Source: Brevibacterium ihuae
Lineage (GTDB): Bacteria; Actinomycetota; Actinomycetes; Actinomycetales; Brevibacteriaceae
Reading direction: 5' to 3'
DNA: 64,000 nucleotides
NCBI RefSeq assembly: GCF_900184225.1
Contig: NZ_FXWZ01000003.1
Location: 496,001-560,000 of the forward strand
How positions within the stretch are numbered: the first letter of the stretch is position 1; every line of letters begins with the position of its first letter. Below are positions 1-6,573 of this stretch, in pieces. The translations under genes and the position numbers were made by a program. Under the pieces are notes generated by a model, which did not search any database, was not told the origin of the DNA, and saw only the letters and a program-made list of their open reading frames with translations.

Positions 1-118
1 CCTGCGCCTCGGCGAGGGCCGCTGCCGGGTACTCGTGCGGGAGGTCGGCGGCGATCCGCTCGTAGGCCTGCTCGAGCGCGGTGGTGGGCCGGGGTGCGCG
101 CATCCGGTGGGTGATCAT
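1..118 (-). CDS. Partial unknown gene, N-terminal 39 residues only
   Basis: Only the first 39 codons are inside the window; the gene runs off the left edge. The start is ATG at 118, and translation begins MITHRMRAPRPTT. It lies 22 bases downstream of the NrtR-like gene on the same strand. A TAGGGT -10 box ends exactly 6 bases before the ATG, so it probably has its own leaderless transcript. NrtR repressors usually sit beside NAD biosynthesis or salvage genes such as nadA, so a quinolinate synthase or related enzyme is possible, but this short N-terminus does not let me recognise a family. Confidence 0.6.
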   Translation of the reverse strand, partial: MITHRMRAPRPTTALEQAYERIAADLPHEYPAAALAEAQ

Positions 119-124
119 GACAGC

Positions 125-130
125 ACCCTA
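125..130 (-). promoter_or_regulatory. -10 box of a leaderless promoter for the left-edge gene
   Basis: TAGGGT on the minus strand is followed by 6 bases and then the ATG at 118. This spacing puts the transcription start at the start codon. The same arrangement recurs before several other genes in this window. Confidence 0.5.
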
Positions 131-140
131 CTGCGGGAGC

Positions 141-782
141 TCAACCCCGGTGCACGAACAGCCTCGACGGCCTCCCCCGCCGTCCGTCCGTCATCTCGCC
201 GGTGGGTTGGAGCAGCGGCTCCATGCGCCTGCGGAAGGCATCACGCTGGACCTCCTCGCCGAGCACCGCCTCATGGACGATCTGGAGGTCGCGCAGGGTG
301 AAGGCCTCCGGCAGCAGTCGCCACGGGTCCGGGGACTCGGCGTAGTCGGCGCGCACCCGGGCGAGCGCGAAGGACACGACGCGCGGCTGATCGTAGGGCA
401 GATCGATCGAGCCGCCCGGCCCCACCTCGGCCACGGGGACGAGCGAGATCCGGCCGGCGGCGATGCCCTCGGCGACGACCGCGGCGTCCACGACGTCGAG
501 GTGGGCGACGGTGACGACCCAGCCGCGCTGGTCACGGTCCGGGTCGTCGAAGACCTGGAGCTGCTGGGGTTCGCGGCCGGAGATCCCCGCCTTCTCCGAC
601 TGGCTGCGGAGCACTGCGGCGGCGAGGCGCTCGCGCTCGTGGACGAAGGTGCCCGGCAGGAGGAGCCGGCCGTGTCGGTCGCGCACGAGGACGATGTGGA
701 GGGCATCGTCCGCGACGGAGAAGGTGGCGGTGTCGACGGCAAGCGACGGCCTCGGGAAATCGGTGAGGTCGGATGAGGTCAT
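141..782 (-). CDS. NrtR-family transcriptional regulator (NUDIX-like domain plus winged helix)
   Basis: A 213-residue protein starting at ATG 782 (MTSSDLTDF). Residues ~20-140 form a NUDIX-like domain (VLVRDRHGRLLLPGTFV) without a convincing catalytic Nudix box. The C-terminal ~65 residues match the NrtR winged helix: FTLRDLQIVHEAVLG, then FRRRMEPLLQPTGE, and a final GRRGRPSRLF. Known NrtR proteins repress NAD biosynthesis or salvage genes and are released by ADP-ribose. The gene starts 28 bases after the universal stress protein stop and has no obvious ribosome site, so it may be cotranscribed with that gene. Its most likely target is the adjacent left-edge gene, which is inferred from position only. 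Confidence 0.8.
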   Translation of the reverse strand: MTSSDLTDFPRPSLAVDTATFSVADDALHIVLVRDRHGRLLLPGTFVHERERLAAAVLRSQSEKAGISGREPQQLQVFDDPDRDQRGWVVTVAHLDVVDAAVVAEGIAAGRISLVPVAEVGPGGSIDLPYDQPRVVSFALARVRADYAESPDPWRLLPEAFTLRDLQIVHEAVLGEEVQRDAFRRRMEPLLQPTGEMTDGRRGRPSRLFVHRG

Positions 783-810
783 GGTGCGGCGCAGCGGAGC
801 GGCGGGACGC

Positions 811-1686
811 TCAGTCGGCAGTGCGTCGGTGCTCGAGCGCCGGGTCGTCGCGGAACGGCACGAGGAGCAGCGAGCAGCGCGCGGAGTTGAGCACCTCGGA
901 GCTCGTGCGGCCGAGCTGCACGCGCATGCTCGTGAAGCGGCCGAGCCCGCGCTTGCCCATGACGAGGAGGTCGGCGTCCGCGGACCGCTCGGTGAGCACG
1001 TCCACCGGATCGCCCTCGACGAACTCCGTGCGCACCCGGAGGCCGGGCACCTGCGAGCGCAGCCAGGCCATGTCGAACTCGGTCTGGGCGCGGGCGCGCG
1101 CATCGTCGGCGAGCGGGGTGGTGACGACGACGATGGTGAGCTCGACTCCGGTCCGGGCGGCGTAGCTCGCGGCGTCGAGCGCGGCGACGCCGGCGTAGTC
1201 CGAGGTGTCCTGGCCGACGACGACCCCTCCCCCGCCGGTGACGTGGGCGTCGGCGGAGTCGAACTCGCTCGCCTGGGTCTCGCGGTAGACGAGGGCCGGA
1301 CACAGCGCGTGACCGGGGAGGCCGGAGGAGATCGTGCCGATCCGTCCGCCGGTGGCCTGGTCGGAGCCGTGCTGCCCGATGACGACGAGTCCGGCGCGCT
1401 CGGACATCCCGGCGAGCACCTCGGCGGGATCGCCGGCTTCGAGAACGGCGTCGAACGGGGAGTCGGGCAGGAGCTCACGCAGCTTTGCGCTTACCGCATC
1501 GAGGGACTCCTGAGCCTTCGCGCGCGCCTCGGCGGTGGGTTCGGCGCCGGGTTCGGCGGGGCGGACGACGGAGACGAGGCGGACGCCGACACCGTGGTGG
1601 CGAGCCTCCTTGAGCGCCCAGGCGGCGGCCTCCCGGCAGGTGCGGGACCCGTCGATGCCGACGATGATCTCGCCGTTGATCTGCAT
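811..1686 (-). CDS. Universal stress protein, tandem UspA domains
   Basis: A 291-residue cytoplasmic protein with two UspA folds (residues ~1-140 and ~150-290). The first domain has the ATP-binding pattern G-2x-G-9x-G-(S/T) in GQHGSDQATGGRIGT. The second has a longer variant beginning GKRGLGRFTSMRV. Two-domain Usp proteins are typical of actinobacteria and are linked to hypoxia and stationary-phase survival. I chose ATG 1686 (MQINGEIIVGIDGS) because GGTGGAGC lies just upstream and the protein then begins at the first Usp strand. The longer reading from further upstream adds only unconserved residues. Confidence 0.88.
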   Translation of the reverse strand: MQINGEIIVGIDGSRTCREAAAWALKEARHHGVGVRLVSVVRPAEPGAEPTAEARAKAQESLDAVSAKLRELLPDSPFDAVLEAGDPAEVLAGMSERAGLVVIGQHGSDQATGGRIGTISSGLPGHALCPALVYRETQASEFDSADAHVTGGGGVVVGQDTSDYAGVAALDAASYAARTGVELTIVVVTTPLADDARARAQTEFDMAWLRSQVPGLRVRTEFVEGDPVDVLTERSADADLLVMGKRGLGRFTSMRVQLGRTSSEVLNSARCSLLLVPFRDDPALEHRRTAD

Positions 1687-1819
1687 TGCTCCACCTTGCT
1701 TCCCGGTGCCAGGACCGGGAACGACCTCGCCGAACATGTGTACCCCGATCCTAGAGAACAAAGCGCGGCGGTGGTAGTCACGGCCGCGGTCCACGCGGGC
1801 GGGCCATGGAACGACGGAG

Positions 1820-1844
1820 CGCCCCCACCTGTGCGGTGGGGGCG
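1820..1844 (-). terminator. Hairpin terminator after tRNA-Thr
   Basis: A perfect 10-bp GC stem (CGCCCCCACC paired with GGTGGGGGCG) with a 5-base loop, 13 bases beyond the tRNA 3' end. There is no clear U-tract, which is common for actinobacterial terminators. Confidence 0.7.
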
Positions 1845-1856
1845 TTCCGGAGCGTG

Positions 1857-1929
1857 AGCCTCCTGCCGGAATCGAACCGGCGACCTTCTTATTACGAGTA
1901 AGACGCTCTGCCGACTGAGCTAAGGAGGC
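1857..1929 (-). tRNA. tRNA-Thr(CGU)
   Basis: A 73-base cloverleaf on the minus strand. The acceptor arms are GCCTCCT and AGGAGGC with discriminator U. The D arm is GCTC/GAGC. The anticodon stem TCTTA/TAAGA closes the loop CTCGTAA, giving anticodon CGU (decodes ACG). The T arm contains GGTTCGATTCC. The 3' CCA is not encoded. Confidence 0.95.
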
Positions 1930-1986
1930 AACCAGTACAGGGTACCGGGGGCGCCGGACCCGGTCAAAACCGCAGAAGGCGCCCGG

Positions 1987-1992
1987 TAGAGT
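1987..1992 (+). promoter_or_regulatory. -10 box for the M20 peptidase gene
   Basis: TAGAGT, 36 bases before the chosen GTG, in the short gap between the divergent tRNA-Thr and the peptidase gene. The AAAGGA ribosome site at 2011-2016 follows it. Confidence 0.4.
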
Positions 1993-2028
1993 GGGGTGGC
2001 GCCCCACCCGAAAGGACCTCAGACCGAC

Positions 2029-3138
2029 GTGGCCATTGACATGCAGCGCTTCATGCGCGAGTTCGAGGAGTTCATCGAATGCGAGTCGCCGTCCTCGGAT
2101 CCGGGGGCGCTCGCCCGGTCTGCTGAGCTCCTCGCCCGGATCGGCACCGACCTGCTCGGCGTCGCCCCGCGGATCGTCACCGTCGAGGGCTGCCCGCACG
2201 TCCTGTGGCGGTTCGGCGAGGGTCCGCGCACCGCCGTCCTCATCGGCCACCACGACACGGTGTGGCCGCTCGGCACGATCCGCCGCCTGCCGTTCTCCGA
2301 CGTCGAGGGGATCGTCCGCGGCCCCGGAGCCGACGACATGAAGGGCGGCGTCCTCATCGCGCTCCATGCGCTCGCCGCGCTCCAGGAGCGCGGGGAGTCC
2401 CTCGACGGGGTGAGCCTGCTCGTCACCGGCGACGAGGAGCTCGGTTCGCTGAGCTCGCGCGCCCTCATCGAGGCCGAGGCCGAGGGCGCCCGTGCGGCGC
2501 TCGTGTTCGAGAGCGGCGGCGAGGACGGCTCGGTGAAGATCGCGCGCAAGGGCGTGGCGATCTACGAGCTCGAGGTCCGCGGCCGCGCCTCGCACGCCGG
2601 TGTCGAACCGGAGAAGGGCATCAACGCCACGACCGAGGTGGCCCACCAGGTGCTCTCGATCGCGCAGCTGGGCAGCAGGCGGGCGGGCACCTCGGTGGTG
2701 CCCACAGTGCTCCATTCGGGGACGACGACGAACACCGTGCCCGCGAGGGCCCGGGTGGGCATCGACTCCCGGGCGACCGAGGTCTCCGAGCAGATGCGGG
2801 TGGATGCCGCGCTCCGCGCCCTGCGCCCGGTCCATCCGAGCGCTCGCCTCCTGCTCCGCGGCGGGATCAACCGTGCGCCCCTCGAGCCGCGCCAGTCGAT
2901 GAGTCTGTACGGCCAGGCGCAGCGGATCGCCGGCCGGCTCGGCCACCCTCCGCTGCGGTCGATCGCGGTGGGCGGCGGCTCCGACGGGAACTTCACCGCC
3001 GGGATCGGCGTGCCCACCCTCGACGGCCTCGGCACCGTGGGCGGCGGCTCCCACGCGGACAGCGAGCACGCTGTCAAGGCCTGGATCCCGCGCCGGATCG
3101 AACTCGTCCGCGATCTCGTCTCCGAGCTCAAAGGCTGA
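2029..3138 (+). CDS. M20-family metallopeptidase, glutamate carboxypeptidase (CPG2)-like
   Basis: A 369-residue cytosolic enzyme expected to hydrolyse an amide or peptide bond using two zinc ions. Visible M20 motifs are the metal-binding GHHDTVWPLG, the bridging-aspartate block GADDMKGG, the general-base and metal block TGDEELGS, and the dimerisation-domain SHAGVEPEKG. The C-terminal GGGSDGN and DGLGTVGGGSHADSEH complete the zinc site. GTG 2029 was chosen because AAAGGA at 2011-2016 precedes it; ATG 2041 is the alternative. The overall pattern is closest to carboxypeptidase G2-type enzymes, but the substrate cannot be read from sequence. The stop codon lies inside the first unit of a 24-bp tandem repeat. 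Confidence 0.85.
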   Translation: MAIDMQRFMREFEEFIECESPSSDPGALARSAELLARIGTDLLGVAPRIVTVEGCPHVLWRFGEGPRTAVLIGHHDTVWPLGTIRRLPFSDVEGIVRGPGADDMKGGVLIALHALAALQERGESLDGVSLLVTGDEELGSLSSRALIEAEAEGARAALVFESGGEDGSVKIARKGVAIYELEVRGRASHAGVEPEKGINATTEVAHQVLSIAQLGSRRAGTSVVPTVLHSGTTTNTVPARARVGIDSRATEVSEQMRVDAALRALRPVHPSARLLLRGGINRAPLEPRQSMSLYGQAQRIAGRLGHPPLRSIAVGGGSDGNFTAGIGVPTLDGLGTVGGGSHADSEHAVKAWIPRRIELVRDLVSELKG

Positions 3139-3189
3139 CGGGCACCCGCACTCCAGGGCTGACGGCGGCCAGAACTCAAGGGCTCACGG
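3127..3189 (+). repeat. 24-bp tandem repeat beginning at the M20 stop codon
   Basis: Three copies of a 15-base core at 3127, 3151 and 3175: CTCAAAGGCTGACGG, CTCCAGGGCTGACGG and CTCAAGGGCTCACGG. The spacing is exactly 24 bases. The first copy holds the last codons and TGA of the peptidase gene. Confidence 0.8.
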
Positions 3190-3308
3190 CGCACTCCGGT
3201 TCCACTCCGATCCCTCCGGCCTCACCCTCTGGCCGACCGTTTTACTGAATCCCATATGTACAAGCCGATGTTTGTGTTAGCGTGAACCTCACCGAAGGAG
3301 GTTCAGAC

Positions 3309-3644
3309 ATGGGTTCAGCGGCACCGGACGATCTCGATCTCGCCCTGCGCGCTCTCGCGGATGGGAATCGGCGGGACATCCTGCGGGTGATCCGCCACTC
3401 CCCGCAGCCGGTGGGTTCGATCGCCGCGACCCTCGGCCTGTCGCAGCAGACCACCTCGCACCATCTCACCGTGCTGCGCAAGGCCGGCCTGGCAGCCGGG
3501 ACGCGAGACGGTACGCGCCACCTGTACGCGGTCGACACCGACGGGCTCACCGCAGTGCGCGCCTACCTCGACGACTTCTGGCCGAACAGGCTGTCCGCGC
3601 TCAAGGAGGCCATCGAGAACGGACGGAGTGGGACCGATGGCTGA
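3309..3644 (+). CDS. ArsR-family winged-helix repressor
   Basis: A 111-residue protein starting at ATG 3309, behind a strong AAGGAGG. The helix-turn-helix block runs LRALADGNRRDILRVI, then SIAATLGLSQQTTSHH, then LTVLRKAGLA, followed by the wing GTRDGTRHLYAV. There is no obvious cysteine metal site, so it is probably not a metal sensor. Its last 8 bases overlap the SRPBCC gene. ArsR-SRPBCC pairs are common; the repressor usually controls its own operon. Confidence 0.9.
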   Translation: MGSAAPDDLDLALRALADGNRRDILRVIRHSPQPVGSIAATLGLSQQTTSHHLTVLRKAGLAAGTRDGTRHLYAVDTDGLTAVRAYLDDFWPNRLSALKEAIENGRSGTDG

Positions 3645-4071
3645 GTTCCGCACCTCGATCGACATCGAGGCCCCGCCCGAGGACGTCTTCGAGTACCTCA
3701 CGACGAACGCGGGCATGACGGCCTGGATGGGACAGTTCGCCGACCTCGACCCGACGCCGGGCGGACGGTTCGCGGTCGACATCGCCGGGCACCCGGTGCG
3801 CGGCGAGTACCTCGTCGTCGATGCTGCCACCCGGGTGGTCGTGTCCTGGGGCTTCGCCGGCAGCGACGAACTCCCCGCCGGTGCCTCGACCGTCGAGTTC
3901 GTCCTGACTCCGACGGCATCCGGTACGCGGGTCGAGCTCCTCCACGCGGGTCTCCCCGACTCCGCAGTCCCCGGCCATGCCGACGGCTGGACACACTTCG
4001 CCCCGCGCCTCGTGATCGCCGCTGCCGGCGGCGACACCGGTCCCGATGACTGGCAACCGTCCGCCGACTGA
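3637..4071 (+). CDS. SRPBCC (AHSA1-like) domain protein
   Basis: A 144-residue START/Bet v1-fold protein. It opens with the AHSA1 pattern FRTSIDIEAPPEDVFEYLTT and has the internal WMGQFADLDPTPGGRFAVDI block. The fold binds hydrophobic ligands, but the ligand is unknown. ATG 3637 overlaps the ArsR gene by 8 bases, implying translational coupling. Confidence 0.85.
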   Translation: MAEFRTSIDIEAPPEDVFEYLTTNAGMTAWMGQFADLDPTPGGRFAVDIAGHPVRGEYLVVDAATRVVVSWGFAGSDELPAGASTVEFVLTPTASGTRVELLHAGLPDSAVPGHADGWTHFAPRLVIAAAGGDTGPDDWQPSAD

Positions 4072-4160
4072 CCCCATCGATCGTGATCCGCTCACCGCTC
4101 CCCCCACGAGAACAGCATCACCACCAATCGGAACGACACCATCGGAAACGAGGAGACGAC

Positions 4161-4514
4161 ATGTCACACACCACCGCCCGCTCCATCGTGCAGCGCTACC
4201 ACCGCGCCTGGACGAGCAACGACATCGACACCGCGATGGACTGCGTCGCCGACGACATCGTGTGCCGCGCCCCCGGCATCGACCTGCACGGAAAGGAGCA
4301 GTACCGCGAATTCATCGGCGGGTTCGCACCGGCGCTCACCGGGATCGGCGACATCGCGGAGTACGTCGACGGGGACCGGGTCGCGCTGTTCTACTACCCG
4401 CAGACCGCGGCCACGGACACGGCTCCGGCTGCTGAGCACTTCACGGTGCGCGACGGTCTGATCAGCGAATCCGTGCTGGTATTCGACCGGATGGCCTTCG
4501 GCCCGCCCGAATAG
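4161..4514 (+). CDS. SnoaL-like / NTF2-fold protein
   Basis: A 117-residue protein starting at ATG 4161 after AGGAGACGAC. The pattern IVQRYHRAWTSNDIDTAMDC followed by HGKEQYREFIGGF is typical of SnoaL-like polyketide-cyclase-fold proteins. These are small cone-shaped pockets with varied or unknown chemistry. It sits in the ArsR-SRPBCC run with an 89-base gap and may share their transcript. Confidence 0.8.
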   Translation: MSHTTARSIVQRYHRAWTSNDIDTAMDCVADDIVCRAPGIDLHGKEQYREFIGGFAPALTGIGDIAEYVDGDRVALFYYPQTAATDTAPAAEHFTVRDGLISESVLVFDRMAFGPPE

Positions 4515-4532
4515 GACTGAGGAGCCGGCCTC

Positions 4533-4880
4533 ATGGATACGGCGCAATCCGCCCTCCTCGACCGCATCCGCACGCTCCTCGAGGACGAGCCGACCGTGCG
4601 CGAGGTCGCGATGTTCGGCAGCCGGGCGATCATGGTCCGCGAGAAGATGATCGTCGCCGCAGGGAAGGACGGGAGTCTTCTCGTCCGTGTTCCCGCCGAA
4701 GCGCACGACGAACTCCTCGACCGGCCGGGAGCACAGCAAGCGGTCATGGGACGCGACCGCGACATGGGTCCCGGCTGGATCCGGGTCGCCCCGGAAACGA
4801 TCGCCGAACCCGACGGTCTGGAGTTCTGGCTCGACATCGCGCTCGACCACAATCGCGCGGTGACCGACGGGGACGGGTGA
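4533..4880 (+). CDS. TfoX N-terminal-domain protein
   Basis: A 115-residue protein with the single TfoX N-terminal domain: LLEDEPTVREVAMFGSRAIMV, then KDGSLLVRVPAE, and a C-terminal LEFWLDIALDHNR. Stand-alone TfoX_N proteins are widespread and mostly uncharacterised; this is not the competence regulator of gamma-proteobacteria. It lies 18 bases after the SnoaL-like gene and 4 bases before the VOC gene, so these are likely one operon. Confidence 0.8.
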   Translation: MDTAQSALLDRIRTLLEDEPTVREVAMFGSRAIMVREKMIVAAGKDGSLLVRVPAEAHDELLDRPGAQQAVMGRDRDMGPGWIRVAPETIAEPDGLEFWLDIALDHNRAVTDGDG

Positions 4881-4884
4881 TCCG

Positions 4885-5322
4885 ATGACCATCCGATTCG
4901 AGAACGTCGGCATCGCCGTCCGCGACCTCGAGGCGACGATCGCCTTCTTCACCGACCTCGGGCTCACCGTGGTGGGCCGTGACACCGTGCGCGGGGAATG
5001 GGTCGAGACGGCGGTCGGCCTCGACGGGAACCCCGCGAAGATCGCACTGCTCCGCACTCCGGACGGCGAAGGCGTCATCGAGCTCTTCGAGTACCTCCAC
5101 CCGGAGGCGATCGAGACCGAGCCGACCCGACCGAACGCAATCGGCATGCACCGCATCGCGTTCTCCGTCGACGACCTCGACGCGGCCCTCGAGATCGCCG
5201 CCCGGCACGGCTGCCGTCCGCTGCGCGGAGTGGCGACGTACGAGGACGCCTACCGGCTCACGTACGTCCGCGGGCCCAGCGGCATCATCGTCATGCTCGC
5301 CCAGCAGCTCACGCTGGAGTGA
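4885..5322 (+). CDS. VOC-family (glyoxalase/bleomycin-resistance fold) protein
   Basis: A 145-residue protein with the two beta-alpha-beta-beta-beta modules of the vicinal-oxygen-chelate fold. The first is FENVGIAVRDLEATIAFFTD with IELFEYLHPE; the second is MHRIAFSVDDLDAALE with YVRGPSGIIVMLAQ. The likely metal ligands are spread across these, but the exact set and the substrate cannot be assigned. It is the last gene of the 3.3-5.3 kb plus-strand run and converges on holB. Confidence 0.85.
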   Translation: MTIRFENVGIAVRDLEATIAFFTDLGLTVVGRDTVRGEWVETAVGLDGNPAKIALLRTPDGEGVIELFEYLHPEAIETEPTRPNAIGMHRIAFSVDDLDAALEIAARHGCRPLRGVATYEDAYRLTYVRGPSGIIVMLAQQLTLE

Positions 5323-5354
5323 CGCGGGGCGATCTTCCGGCTCGCTCCCGCACC

Positions 5355-5384
5355 GGCGCGGTGCGCGCTGGTGCGGTGCGCGCC
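5355..5384. repeat. 15-bp direct tandem repeat
   Basis: GGCGCGGTGCGCGCT is followed directly by GGTGCGGTGCGCGCC, with two mismatches. It lies in the 84-base gap between the convergent VOC and holB genes. Confidence 0.6.
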
Positions 5385-5406
5385 GTCGTGCGACGACTCG
5401 CGGCGC

Positions 5407-6573
5407 TCACTCCGCGGTGAGCCAGGGGTTCGACAGACCGATGAACGCCGCCTCGACGATGAGCAGCGGGGTCATGTTCGTGCTCAGCCGGGTGCGGGCC
5501 TGCCCGATGACGTCAATCCGGCGCAGCGTGCTCAGCGCGTCCGAGGCGGCCGCCTGCTCCCGGATCCTCTCCTCGTCACCGCGGTTGATCCACCCCTCGG
5601 TGAGTCCGAGCTGGCACAGGAGCACGTCCCGGTAGAGCGAGAGCAGCTCGAGGAGCATCGCATCGATCTCGTCGTTGCGGGCGCGGACGCCCCGCCGCTT
5701 CTGCTCCTCCTCGAGGCGCCGTACCTGCGACCGCACGGACGGCGGAACCGCCTTCCCGGGCTCGACCCCGAGGGTCTCGAGGAGTGCCGCGCGTTCGGCA
5801 GCGTCGCGTTCGGCGGAGCGCTCCTTGGCCCGGTCCGTCGCCTCTTCGACGATCCGCCCGGCCATGCGCACGGTGGAGCCGAGCGAGGTGAGTGTCTGCG
5901 GGATGTCGAGGATCCGGGCGCGCCGGGTGCGGGCGTCGTCGTTCGTCGCGAGGTGCTTGGCCCGCCCGATGTGGTTCTGCGCGGCGGCGGCCGCCCACAC
6001 CGCGGTCTGCTCATCGACACCGTCCCTGGTGTGGAGGAGCTCGGCGATCGCCTCGGTGGGAGGGATGCGGAGCGTGACGATGCGGCAGCGCGAGCGGATC
6101 GTGGTGAGCACGTCCTGCGGGCTCGGCGCGCACAGGATCCACACGGTCGCCGGCGGCGGTTCCTCGATCGCTTTGAGCAGCACGTTCGAGGTGCGTTCGG
6201 CCATCCTGTCCGCGTCCTCGATGATCATCACCCGCCACGGGGCGTTGACCGGCGCGCTCTGCGCCTGGGAGACGAGCTCGCGGACCTCGTCGATGGTGAT
6301 GAGCGACTTCTGGGTCGCCATGATCGTCATCGACTCGTGCGTCCCGGCGAGCGCCCGCTGCGCCTCCGGACCGAGCGACTCACCGCCGTCGGGGCTGAGC
6401 AGCGCTGCGGCGAAGGCGCGGGCGGCGTTCGAGCGGCCGGAGCCGGGCGGGCCGGTGAGGAGCCAGGCGTGCGTCATCGCCGCCGCACCGGGGCCCCCGC
6501 CGGTGGCGTGCGCGGCCTGGCGCAGCTGCTCGATGGCCGCGTCCTGGCCGACGAGGTCGTCCCACACGCTCAT
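5407..6573 (-). CDS. holB: DNA polymerase III delta-prime subunit
   Basis: A 388-residue clamp-loader subunit (MSVWDDLVGQDAAIEQL). The AAA+ core has a P-loop-like GPPGSGRSN in which the Walker lysine is arginine, as expected for a delta-prime subunit that does not hydrolyse ATP. It also has a sensor region IEDADRMAERTSNVLLKAIEEPP and the SRC motif in TTIRSRCRIV. It works with DnaX, encoded at 42.9-46.0 kb, to load the sliding clamp. Its ATG overlaps the tmk stop by 4 bases. The topA, tmk, holB order is conserved in many actinobacteria. Confidence 0.92.
   Translation of the reverse strand: MSVWDDLVGQDAAIEQLRQAAHATGGGPGAAAMTHAWLLTGPPGSGRSNAARAFAAALLSPDGGESLGPEAQRALAGTHESMTIMATQKSLITIDEVRELVSQAQSAPVNAPWRVMIIEDADRMAERTSNVLLKAIEEPPPATVWILCAPSPQDVLTTIRSRCRIVTLRIPPTEAIAELLHTRDGVDEQTAVWAAAAAQNHIGRAKHLATNDDARTRRARILDIPQTLTSLGSTVRMAGRIVEEATDRAKERSAERDAAERAALLETLGVEPGKAVPPSVRSQVRRLEEEQKRRGVRARNDEIDAMLLELLSLYRDVLLCQLGLTEGWINRGDEERIREQAAASDALSTLRRIDVIGQARTRLSTNMTPLLIVEAAFIGLSNPWLTAE

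Noticed and set aside
1857..1929. tRNA-Thr as a possible integration site
   Set aside because: No integrase, no direct repeat of the tRNA 3' end and no change in gene style nearby. The same holds for tRNA-Ser at 57.5 kb.
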